Shown: positions 23,004 to 32,518 of the stretch, in pieces
How the letters are laid out: each line of letters starts with the position of its first letter
Numbering within the stretch: the stretch's first letter is position 1
Assembly (NCBI GenBank): GCA_949825045.1
Contig: OX463835.1
Location: forward strand, 18,803,201 to 18,867,200
Origin: Argyresthia goedartella
Lineage: Eukaryota; Arthropoda; Insecta; Lepidoptera; Argyresthiidae
Direction: 5' to 3'
Length of the DNA: 64,000 nucleotides
Position numbers and translations under genes: made by a program
Notes under the pieces: generated by a model
What the model was told of the DNA's origin: nothing
Databases searched by the model: none
Seen by the model: the letters and a program-made list of their open reading frames with translations, nothing else

Positions 23004-26000
23004 GGGTGGGTTTTATTCGGTTTTGGCTGTAGCAAGACGACGCCAGTTGACACTGTCAACCATGCGACTGTTAGTGAGCCCCTGGTTGTAGATATTAGTG
23101 ATCGCGCGGTATTAGAACAATTAATTCGTGAGCAATATAGTATAGATTCGATTGGCATTTCCAAACGCGAAGCGCGCAGCTCCGATGACGAACGAGCTGT
23201 CCAAATTCTTGAGCGCACGGCACGACGTCTACCGAGCGGTCGTTATGAAGTCGGGCTTCTTTGGAAAACTGACAATCTATTTGTGCCTGACAGTTCTAAG
23301 CTTGCCTTGTCTAGGTTTCTTAGTCTAGAAAAAAAGATGTGCAGGGACTCTAACTATGCAGAGCGATACCGTCAAAACATACACGACATGATTCGGAAGG
23401 GTTATGCCGAATTGTGCACGGAAGTGCATACCGCCAAGTCGCCTGTTTGGGTTCTGCCACATTTCGGTGTAACCAATCCGAATAAGCCGAATAAATTAAG
23501 ATTAGTCCATGATGCTGCTGCGAAAAGTCAAGGAGTTTCCCTGAATTCGCTCCTGCTAACCGGTCCTGACCTTTTGCAGCCCCTGCTTGGAATCCTTTTA
23601 CGTTTTAGGGAAGGCAAAGTTGCCCTGATGGGAGACATACGCGAGATGTTTCCTCAAGTGAAAATTCGTGTGGAGGATCGTGATGCGCAAAGATTTCTCT
23701 GGCGTGACAACCCTACAGAGCCAATTAAGACATACCGCATGTCATCAATGATTTTCGGTGCCGCATCTAGTCCTTTCACTGCCATTTACATTAAAAATAA
23801 GAATGCAGTGGAGTGGCAAGAGCGCCATCCAGCCGCGGCTCGAGCCATCATAGTCGATCACTCTATGGTTGACTGTATAGTGAGCCTAGACTCGATCGAT
23901 GAAGCTGCTAAACTTTCCGCAGAGATTCACCATATCCATCGACATGCTGGTTTCGAAATGCGGGCGTGGGCCTCAAACGAACCCTCTGCTCTCTCACTTT
24001 TGCCAAAAGAGAGCTTGGTTGAGGTCCCTGTAGCTAGTCACGATGTAGATGTTGACCTTGGCCGCCTCGCCACGCCCGTGCGCACTCTTGGCCTTATTTG
24101 GCAACCCGTCGCCGATACAATTGGTTTTAACACGGGAATAAGCAACAATTGTGCGTTGCCAAATAAGTTTACCAAGCGCGAAGTGTTGGCTCACGTCATG
24201 CGGGTTTTCGACCCACTCGGAATTCTAGCGCCAGTAGTAGTGACAGGCCGTATTATGTTCCAGAATGCATGGCGTAAGGGTCTTGACTGGGATGAGGAGC
24301 TCTCGCAGAATGACAGTGCGGCGTGGAGACATTGGTTTGAAGATTTATTTGCCGCTTCCCGATTGCAGATCCCACGCTGCTACTGTCCTGGCGAGTTGAA
24401 AGTAGATAAGTGCGAGCTTCACGTTTTCTGTGACGCAAGCGAGTCTGCCTTTTCTGCGGTCGCATATTGGCGTTTTATTAAGGAAAACGGTGACGTAAAG
24501 CTTGCGCTTATATGCAGTAAAGTTCGCGTAGCTCCTCTAAAACCAATTTCCATAAATCGTTTGGAACTTCAAGGAGCTTTGGTTGCAGCTCGCCTCGCCT
24601 CCAGTATTTGTGAAGCTCACAGACTCAAACCTGTCAAACGCATATTCTGGTGCGATTCTATGACAGTTTTGGGTTGGCTCCGAAGCGAGGCGCGTCTGTT
24701 CAAGTCGTTCGTGTCACATAGAGTAGGCGAGATTATAGAGATAACTGACGTGAAGGAATGGCGCTGGGTGCCAAGTCATTTAAACGTTGCGGACGATGCA
24801 ACTCGCATCAAGCGCGTCACGTTGTCTCCTGAGTCACGCTGGATATCAGGGCCTGCATTTTTGCTCTCTTCGGAGTGGCCCACTGAGCCCTGTGCACCTG
24901 AGTATACAGGTTTAGAAGAGTGCAAACACGCAGTGCGTCCCGACTTAGTTCACCTCATTAGTGACGTTGCCAAGCATGAGCCAGTTTCAGCCGATCCTGA
25001 GCGTTTCAGCTCTTGGCTCAGACTGGTGCGTGCAACTGCTACAGCGCATAAGTATCTCACATTACTGCGAATGCGTAGTCTAACTCGAAGGGGCTTATGT
25101 GTAGATAATTTAGTTCGATTAGAGGGAGGGCTTTGTATTTTTATGTTTCAGCCTACGAGTCAATGGCAACAGTTCACTGCTCCGTGTTCCTCACATGGCT
25201 CAGCTAGAGTTTTGGCCGCCACTGACATTCGTCTATCAGAGACGCACATCTTGCTCAAGTCCCAGTGGGGCTCATTTCTCAGCGAGATGACGCACCTCAA
25301 TTGTCGTCCTGCTCAGCTCTTGCCACGCTCCAGTCGCCTGTCCAAACTGGGGGTTCTCATCGGGGAAGATAGACTGATGCGATTGTCCGGCCGCATTAGG
25401 GCAGCGTCACACATACGTCACGAAACTAAAAGTCCGATTGTACTGGACGGAAGACACCCAGCAGTGCGTTTGCTTGTGGAGCACCATCATAGGAGGGCTG
25501 CCCACGCCAATACAGAGACGGTGGTCAATGAGCTCCGGCAAGATTACCACTTATTAAGCCTGAGAAGTACCGTCCGCGCAGTCGCCTTTCACTGCCAGTT
25601 TTGCCGCATTCGCCGAGCCGTGAATTTCCAGCCACCTACAGGAGATTTACCCGAGGCACGTTTGGGACATCACAAGCGGCCGTTTACGTTCACGGGGCTT
25701 GATTACTATGGACCAGTTCAAGTCTCTATCGGCCGAAGACGAGAGAAAAGATATGTCGCTCTCTACACTTGTCTCGTCGTCCGTGCCGTCCATCTGGAAG
25801 TGGTTGACAGTTTGTCCACGGACTCCGCGATGATGAGCCTCCGTCGTTTTATAGCCCGGCGAGGCACGCCAGCAGAGCTCTGGTCAGACAACGGGACCGC
25901 TTTTGTAGGCGCCAACCGAGAGCTCCGTCGCCTCTACGCCGAAGCCACAGCGCAGTACGCTGCTTCAGAGAAGATTAACTGGCGTTTTATACCACCAGCC

Positions 26001-26555
26001 GCTCCTTTTATGGGCGGATCTTGGGAACGACTGGTGAAGAGCGTAAAAGTGGCTCTCAAGGTGACACTCACAGAACGTGCCCCAACGGACGAGGTGCTTC
26101 GCACGCTTTTGGCAGAGGCTGAGGCACTTGTCAACTCGCGCCCACTCACCCATGTCGCCGTCGATCACAACAGCGAAGAAGCGCTCACTCCCACGCACTT
26201 TCTTCTGGCTGCATCTTCAGGCCGCCCGATACCAGCCACGTTATCAGACTCGGATTTTGCCTCAAGAAGCAGCTGGCGCAAGGCCGTTCGACTGGCAGAC
26301 CATTTTTGGCAGTGATGGGTCAAAGAATACCTGCCAACACTCATCCCTAGACGCGGGCGTGGAGTAGCTCCTGAGGTGGCCATTGGCGACGTGGTGTTCA
26401 TCGCAGATCCAAACTCTCCCAGAGGCACCTGGCCACGGGGATGAGTCACAGCAGTTTTTCCAGGGCCCGATGGAGTAATCCGGGTGGCTGATGTTCGCAC
26501 CCTGATGGGCGTCATGCGGCGGCCCCTCCGTAAGCTGGTGAAGCTGCCCTTCTAA
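23003..26555 (+). pseudogene. Pao-2 pol: RT, RNase H, integrase
   Basis: Blocks in order: linker (SIDSIGISKREARSSDDERA), RT palm start 'KLRLVHDAAAKSQGVSLN', motif A 'ALMGDIREMFPQVKI', motif C region 'DHSMVDCIVSLDSIDEAA', RNase H 'LHVFCDASESAFSAVAYW' and 'FWCDSMTVLGWL', integrase HHCC finger (HHHRRAAHANTETV...CQFCRIRR) and DD35E core ('FTGLDYYGPVQVS', 'WSDNGTAFVGANREL', 'MGGSWERLVKSVK'). Motif C should read Y-M-D-D; here it is S-M-V-D, so the RT is probably dead. TGA codons at 26313-26315 and about 26443-26445 replace likely Arg codons. Last codons 'LVKLPF' end at 26555, just before the purine tract. Confidence 0.9.
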
Positions 26556-26556
26556 T

Positions 26557-26571
26557 AGAAAAGGGGAGGAA
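26557..26571 (+). promoter_or_regulatory. Pao-2 polypurine tract
   Basis: AGAAAAGGGGAGGAA, fifteen purines directly abutting the right LTR. In LTR elements this primes plus-strand synthesis. Confidence 0.9.
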
Positions 26572-26796
26572 TGTGCACGACGCACCTGTTTAGAAACCTT
26601 TTCTTCTTTTTTATACCTTTTTTTGTATTAATTTTGTATTTTGTTTTAGAATCTGTCAGTAGTATTTCTGTCATGTCGTAGTCTGATTCTCGTTATGTTC
26701 TGTTCGTTTCTGTTTTCCTGAGAGTAAAGTCTTCTGTACCATGTTATGAACCAGTGCCTATTATTTATATAGCCCAGCTTTATTCAACCAGCTACA
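26572..26796 (+). repeat. Pao-2 right (3') LTR
   Basis: 225 bp, TGTGCACGACG...ACCAGCTACA, two mismatches to the left LTR; followed by GTGTT, the target duplication. Confidence 0.95.
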
Positions 26797-27356
26797 GTGT
26801 TCTTTATTTAAACCTAACCTCCCTGGAATATCATTGATAATTATTAAATCAGTAAATCGTAAGACTGATTTTGCTGTACCACATGCCTAAAATAAAGACG
26901 GTTAATTACCAAGATTTTTTATTTGTGAGATATGTGAGTTAGGCTTGTTATAAGACAAAGTCAAAGTCAAAATATTGTGATACCTGGGACTAAAGTTCTA
27001 AAGTTGTTAATTTCGTATAGTTAAGAAATGGATATGCTATGAAACATTATAACAAATAGTTATAAAAGAAAGAAAAAAACATTTATTACAATAACAGTGA
27101 TTATTGTATGATCCCGTATTTTCAGTGATATCTATATTGTAATGACTACTATTACCCCTCTTTTCATGAAAGAGCTCTAAAAGAGTTTGCTATGATACAT
27201 TTATTATTTAGAAGAGATTTTTTGTTACATTTATGACACGGATAAGTCAATTTTGTTATCAGAGTACAATTAGTGAATTATATATATATATATAATATAT
27301 ATTATAAAATAAATAATACTCATCTAATAATGATTGGTTTTATTTACAAACTTTAT
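26797..27356. other. AT-rich spacer, no gene seen
   Basis: Continues the pre-insertion sequence broken at 10070. Contains an AT dinucleotide run at about 27281-27306. No protein-coding similarity on either strand. Confidence 0.55.
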
Positions 27357-27429
27357 CCCTAAACGGTCATGGTTACATATGAAACCACCATTTTTTCCCT
27401 AAATGGTCTTGGTTTCATATGAAACCACC
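27357..27429 (+). repeat. Duplicated pB-2 terminal sequence
   Basis: Two 33-bp copies (27357-27389 and 27397-27429) separated by ATTTTTT. Each starts CCCTAAA-GGTC-TGG and ends ATATGAAACCACC with an internal palindrome. The layout (CCC, AACGG-like core, palindrome, ACC) is like the pB-1 end at 3778-3812. Confidence 0.8.
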
Positions 27430-27842
27430 CCCTACAGCCAAATTAAAATAAATCAACTAGTGCAAATCACATAAATTATTGTCTTTATGTACCGCTAAAC
27501 CTATCCCAATATCAAAAATTGGAATTCACCAAAAAATTATGTTTGCCCTATAAAGGGAGACTATTTTAAGATTAAAATGGACTATGTATTGCATTGTATA
27601 AGTATAATTTACATACTTGCTCCAACTAATAACAAGCAGATTTTAATGAAAAAAATACTTTGGTCCGATTTAGTCAAACCTCAGTGAAATTGACGGAATA
27701 TTGACTATACCGACAATTATATTTTCTAAAATTATTTTTTTATTAAAATTTTCCTGAGAGTCATTCCATGAAATGGAGGAATTTAGGCAATTAAAAATTA
27801 TACGGAATTTCAGGAGATTATTATTATTCACAGGCTTCAAAA

Positions 27843-29790
27843 ATGAGGCCAGGTGATATAGAACGGCTGTTGCAACAGTTGGAAAATAAGGAGAAATATC
27901 AGAGGATGAAGAGAGTGCAGACGAAGATAACATTGACTATTACGAAGATCGGAGACAGGTTCAGCTAGAACATGGCTGGGGATGGAGACGGCGCTGCGGC
28001 CGCTGTGCGTAGTGATGAGAATGATGATGTATCTGATCCGCCACTGGTAAATGAAGGTGTTTCTAGTGATACCGTTGAAACAAATCAATCAGTTCCATTA
28101 GTAAACTACACCGGCAATCTTCGAGGTATTGTATGGAAATAAAAACACATGGACCTTCAATTTCAAGGGAAATACACAATACCCACAACATCTGATGAAC
28201 TTAGAAACAACATTTCAATTTTTCTCCTATTTCTTCGACGAGGAATTACTAATACTGCTGGTTGAAGAGTCAAACAAGTATGCAGTGCAATAAAATCCCA
28301 ACTTTTCGGACCCCATAACCCACTTAGAACTACGCAAGTTTCTGGGAATTCTGGTATTCACATCAGTATATCATTACCCAAGCGTCAGAGCATATTGGTC
28401 AAATAAAGTAAAGTTTGGTCCAATAGCAGAAACAATGAATTTGAACAGATTCGAAAAAATCAGACAAATTTTTCATGCGAACGATGTCACTCGACATTTA
28501 CATGCTGACCATCCACAACATGACAGATTGCACAAGTTTCGACCCATCACAGGCTTCCTAAACAAAAATGTCATGGGGGTCCCGTTTGACCATCGTCTCT
28601 CATTGGATGAACGATTGTGTGCCACAAAAAATGGGTCATTTTATGAAGCAATATTTGCCAAATAAACCCCATTAATTGTTTGTCCTATGCTGTCTTGTGG
28701 GATATCCCACAAGACAGCATAGGACAAACAAGTATGCATATGCATATAGTTTTGACGTGTTTTCCGGCACTAAAGCTAACAAACGATTGCCCAATGGGCC
28801 AGATTTAGGGGTAGTTTCTAATACCGTCATTGGATTGCTGCGTCCAATACCTAGGCATGTGAACCACATAATATACTTTGACAACTCTTACACCAATATT
28901 CCGTTGCTGCATTATCTTGCTAAGGAAGACATTTACTGTCTGGGCACCGTCCAAAAAAACAGACTGGGCAAAGCTTGCAAGGTGCCAGATAAAAAAGAAG
29001 TTCTCAAAGCGAATGTTCCGAGAGGAGCATACCATGAAAATGACACCACTTACGAGGGCCTGAATCTTGCAGCAACGAGCAGGCAGGATAACAAACAAGT
29101 TGTATTGTTATCTACCTATGCTGGTGCGGAACCAGCAGAAATATTGCACGTTATGAAAAAAAACTAAAACGAAGTGTTCAGATAACATGTCCCAAGGTGG
29201 TGAAGGAATACAATGCCCACATGGGTGGCGTGGATTTGATGGACAGTTTCATCGGTCGCTGTCGAATTCGTATAAAGTCTCGAAAGTGGACTACGAGGCT
29301 TTTTTATCTTATGTTAGACATGATAGTGATAAACGCCTGGGTCCTCTACAAAAAAGTATGTACTAAAAAAGGAGTGAAAGCAAAAGAGATCATGAAATTA
29401 GCTGATTTCAGAACAGAACTAGCGGACACCCTATGTCGGTATCAGAGTCCTATAAAAAACAAACGAGGAAGACCAAGTAATAGTAGCCTCCAGGGTCAAG
29501 CTTCAGAGCCAACACCAAAAAGATTAGGGGCGAATGTTCAAGTGCTACCCTCAATAGACATCCGTAAAGACTGTGTTGGACATGAAAAAGTATTCATGGA
29601 CACGAGAAACGAGAGCAAATACCAAAACTGCCGGAAGTTAACATCATGGATGTGTAAAAAATGTAAAGTTTCTCTATGTGACAATAAGAACAACATGTAT
29701 TTGCTAATTTTCATATGTAGATGTCTGAACTGTAAATGCCGGTTTACCAATTTGCCGATGATACATGCTTGGTTGTCGCCCACAGTGATA
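27843..29790 (+). pseudogene. pB-2 piggyBac-like transposase
   Basis: Start ATG at 27843 (MRPGDIERLLQQLE), acidic region in a shifted frame (ISEDEESADEDNIDYYED), then several frameshifts to 28435. First Asp: 'FDHRLSLDERLCATK' (28588-28625). A 56-bp palindrome interrupts 'LFVLCCLVG' at 28676-28731. Second Asp: 'NHIIYFDNSYTN' (28862-28900). A frame change near 29160 leads to the third Asp, 'YNAHMGGVDLMDSFIG' (29209-29256), and a Cys-rich C-terminus (CRKLTSWMCKKCKVSLC). All three catalytic Asp survive but the frame is broken many times. Confidence 0.8.
28676..28731 (+). repeat. 56-bp perfect palindrome in pB-2 transposase
   Basis: Arms of 28 bp with no spacer, centred between 28703 and 28704 (GGGATATCCC core). 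The left arm encodes the transposase block 'LFVLCCLVG'; the right arm is its inverted copy placed before 'YAYSFDVFSG'. Confidence 0.9.
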
Positions 29791-30624
29791 TAAAAACAGC
29801 GGAACGGATTATGCAAGAAAATTACAACCTTTTATGCAAATGGGCGCATGCCGCGGCGCTCGTTATCAATTCAAACAAGACGAAAGTAGTACACATTCAC
29901 TCATCTCACAACAGCACCGACACCCAACCCAGCATCGTAGCACATGAGCATCAATATTTTCACGCAAAAAATACAAACTGTAAATGCACATCACTAGAGG
30001 TGGTCCAACAACACAAGTACCTAGGACTGATTATAGATAAGCGCTTCAACTGGGAACCGCACATACAACATGTGTGTCATAAACTGAGAGCGTTATCGGG
30101 TAAATTTGCGATTCTTAAATATAAAGTACCGTTTAAAATACTAAGACTAATATATATGGCAATGGCCGATGCAATTATAGGATATGGTATAAGTAGCTAC
30201 GGAAGATCATACAAAACATATCTAGAAAAGATATATAAACTACAAAAAAGTATTTTAAAAGTAATTGTTCCAACAAAAGCCTTTTCTGGAGATAAGAAAA
30301 ACAAAATTAACCTATTCCAATACTGTAAAATACTAGATGTATACGACAAATTAAAATTACATACACTAATCGATGAAGATATTAACAAAACGTTCTTGAA
30401 AAAAAAAGGAAAGATCCTCTAGACTACGTAACCTTACCTCTATGCCATCATTTACATTACCTAGATATAACAATGTATATGGAACTAGAACATGGATGTA
30501 CTTCTTGCCGGATATGGTCAACGAACTTCCAAACGACCTTCAACATTTATATATTAATAGCGATAGCAATAAGTATAAGTATAAGATAAAAGAGTTCCTC
30601 ATCAAAAACTCTGTTTCCAAATAA
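29736..30624 (+). pseudogene. NLR-D ORF2 C-terminus
   Basis: Opens with RT motif C 'VYQFADDTCLVVAHSD', then 'WAHAAALVINSNKTKVVHI', 'YLGLIIDKRFNWEPHIQHV' and the post-RT region (LIYMAMADAIIGYGISSYG). A stop or frame change near 30420 separates the last part (LPRYNNVYGTRTWMYFLPD), which ends at 30622-30624. The rest of the RT and the endonuclease are absent. The protein reads continuously across the fusion from pB-2 only by chance. Confidence 0.8.
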
Positions 30625-30660
30625 TATAATTAAAACACTGTTGTTATGTAAGTAACACTC

Positions 30661-30695
30661 GCCACTACAGATAAGCTACTGGCTTGCGTAGTGGC
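30661..30695 (+). repeat. NLR-D 3' UTR stem-loop
   Basis: GCCACTAC at 30661-30668 pairs with GTAGTGGC at 30688-30695. Similar 3' hairpins are used for template recognition in some insect non-LTR elements; the role here is inference. Confidence 0.6.
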
Positions 30696-30756
30696 TATAT
30701 AGTATAAGTTATAAATATTGTAATTGGGATTAATAAAAGTTTATAAAAAAAAACAA

Positions 30757-31215
30757 TCTCGAAAAATTTCATCTCTAGCCGAAACAGTTCTTTTGTTCCC
30801 AAACCTATTAAATACTGAAGATCTACAAGATCTATGTATCCAAGGACTGTAGTCCTTGGATACAGAATGGAGAAATTTGAGAAATAACCTATCACTGCAT
30901 TCAACAAATTCGACTGCACTAGAAGAGTACTGGGAAAAAATCATGACAGCTACCAATCCAGCCGACGAAAATATCTTGTACCCGACTTTAAGCAGATTTG
31001 TTTCTGAATTGATGTGCTTACCTCATTCAAGCGCAGCGGTCGAACGAATTTTCTCTGCCATTAATATTATGAAAACTAAACAGAGAAACCAACTCTCAAC
31101 AGAGACAATTGAAGGACTCCTTCATACAAAACAATTACTAGGGGATACATCCTGTTTTGACTTAAATATAAACCCACAAATGTTAAATAAAATGAATAAA
31201 GATACGTATAAATAA
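30757..31215 (+). pseudogene. hAT transposase C-terminal fragment
   Basis: The frame reads 'SSLAETVLLFPNLLNTEDLQ' upstream and, after a break at 30849, 'DTEWRNLRNNLSLHS' then the hAT dimerisation motif (FVSELMCLPHSSAAVERIFS; MKTKQRNQLSTETIEGLLHT). It ends at the TAA at 31213-31215. The catalytic RNase-H-like core is not present. A 14-bp inverted duplication at 30835-30864 introduces the TAG stop. 5' neighbour is the NLR-D tail. Confidence 0.8.
30835..30864 (+). repeat. 14-bp inverted duplication in hAT fragment
   Basis: TGTATCCAAGGACT (30835-30848) and AGTCCTTGGATACA (30851-30864) are perfect reverse complements with a 2-nt loop. The extra copy sits between 'LQDLCIQ' and 'DTEWRNLRN' in the protein. 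Confidence 0.85.
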
Positions 31216-31404
31216 AATTATACTTTTATTTCAGTTTCAATAGGTACGGATTTCGTACGGAGTTTTAAATATACTACACGTACGAACTTAGTACGGATTT
31301 TGTTGTTGGATGTACAGATTTTTAGTCTCTACTGTATGGCAACACTGTTTTGTTTAGTAGTGTCTCACTTTCCGCCTGTGACTACGCACACGGTATTTTT
31401 TGTG
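31216..31404. other. Short spacer with GTACG motifs
   Basis: Between the hAT stop and the 44-bp repeats. Contains dispersed GTACG/CGTAC motifs (31242-31300). No gene or recognisable terminus identified. Confidence 0.4.
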
Positions 31405-31525
31405 ATCAGTTGCTTACCTGTGACCTGCGCTTCGTTTTTGGACTTGTAATTGATTGCCTACCTTTGACCTACGCTTCGCTTATGGTCTAGTGATAGATTG
31501 CCTATCTGTGACCTGCGCTGTGTGA
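31405..31525 (+). repeat. 44-bp tandem repeat upstream of the mariner gene
   Basis: Units begin at about 31408, 31452 and 31496 and share GATTGCCTACCTGTGACCTG followed by CGCTTCG. The third copy is partial. They end 44 bp before the mariner ATG, so they are probably the element's 5' untranslated or subterminal region. Confidence 0.75.
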
Positions 31526-31568
31526 ATCGGAATTTGTGATCGCTACGGATTGGCTAGATAAACGGAAG

Positions 31569-32035
31569 ATGGCTGCTGCAAGGAGAGCATACACCCAACG
31601 GGAGCATGCAGAAATGCATTACCTCTATGGCTTTTGCGACGGCAATGCTCGGGCTGCTGCTAGAGAATATCGACAACGCTACCCTGACCTAGACCGTTTC
31701 CCGGACTACAGGGTCTTTATGCGCGTGCATAATGTGTACATGGAGGGAACCTTACCCGGTGAGCATGCTGCGAGAACAGGTAGACCAGTGGTACGATTTG
31801 ACAATGAGGATCAAATACTGAGTCAGCTAAGATGCGACCCTGGTATTAGCCAACGCCAAATATCACGAAATCTCGGGATTCCACAATCGACGGTGCAGCA
31901 CATCATTAAAAGAAATAAATATCACGCTTACCATGTGCAAAGGGTACAAGCTTTGCTGCCCAATGACTATGAACCTAGACTGAGATTTTGCAGATAGATG
32001 CTTAGACGACACAGAGAGAATCCGCAGTTTTTTAA
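31569..32035 (+). pseudogene. Mariner transposase piece 1 (DNA-binding domains)
   Basis: ATG at 31569 (MAAARRAYTQREHAEMHYLY). First helix-turn-helix: 'GNARAAAREYRQRYPDLDRF'; second: 'PGISQRQISRNLGIPQSTVQ' with 'HIIKRNKYHAYHVQRVQALL'. A TAG at 31995-31997 replaces an expected Trp codon in 'RFCR-MLRRHREN'. The ORF continues 'NPQFFN' to the TTAA at 32032-32035 where pB-3 is inserted. These domains bind the terminal repeats in this family. Confidence 0.85.
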
Positions 32036-32059
32036 CACGTTAAATGCGGCTCTGAATAT

Positions 32060-32400
32060 TCAGAACTATCCACAAATGCGGTACGTATCAAATTTGACTC
32101 ATTACAGACTTGCCGTACCTACGTTACGCATCAGATTTAATACGTAACTAGACCTACCTTCACAGGTCGATATTTCTTTGAAAAACTTATATTCATAGGT
32201 ATTTATAGCTAAGACGGAATGATATTAGTCCAAACTACACCCTATTCTCATAGCACAAGGATCTGAATCGTAGTTTCTAAGTTATTAGGTATCAAAGTTA
32301 CGTATTAAATTTGATTCGTATAGCACAGGATTATCATCATTTGGCAATTTTACGAGTTAAAATTGATTCGTACCGCACCAATTGAAATTTTATCGATATA
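32060..32400. repeat. pB-3 subterminal motif cluster, one side
   Basis: Several motifs such as GTACGTATCAAATTTGACTC, GATTCGTATAGCACA and GATTCGTACCGCACC. The same motif recurs at the other end (34925-35212: GATACGTATAGCACTT, GATACGTATAGCATTT). These are likely transposase or host-factor binding sites. Confidence 0.6.
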
Positions 32401-32518
32401 TGAATAGGGAAGTTAAATTTAACAAATATTTATCGACTATCGATGTTAATTATTTATTGAAGAAAAACAAAGAAATAGTAATTTCAAAGAAAAATACAGT
32501 AACACTTAAAAAATACAA

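Larger units (their letters stand above)
10071..26796 (+). mobile_element. Pao-2: BEL/Pao retrotransposon carrying nested insertions
   Basis: Two 225-bp LTRs (10071-10295 and 26572-26796) differ at only two positions and are flanked by the 5-bp duplication GTGTT (10066-10070 and 26797-26801). A purine tract precedes the right LTR. The internal region encodes gag-protease-RT-RNase H-integrase from 20802. NLR-A is inserted exactly at the junction between left LTR and primer site. Removing NLR-A leaves an element of about 6.3 kb. The coding region has indels, an RT active-site change and two nonsense codons. Confidence 0.95.
27357..29725 (+). mobile_element. pB-2: decayed piggyBac-like transposon
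   Basis: A piggyBac-like terminal sequence (CCCTAAACGGTCATGG, with palindrome near GGTTTCATATGAAACC) at 27357 is followed by a degraded transposase gene from 27843. The right terminus is gone: at about 29726 the sequence switches to non-LTR element NLR-D. The terminus is duplicated. The TTAA target is not intact (TTAT precedes CCC). Confidence 0.75.
29726..30755 (+). mobile_element. NLR-D: 5'-truncated non-LTR retrotransposon 3' end
   Basis: Begins within the RT at motif C and keeps the C-terminal region and a 3' UTR with a stem-loop, ending in a short A-rich tail (TTTATAAAAAAAAA, about 30741-30755). 5' truncation is usual for non-LTR insertions. It separates pB-2 from the hAT fragment. Confidence 0.8.
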
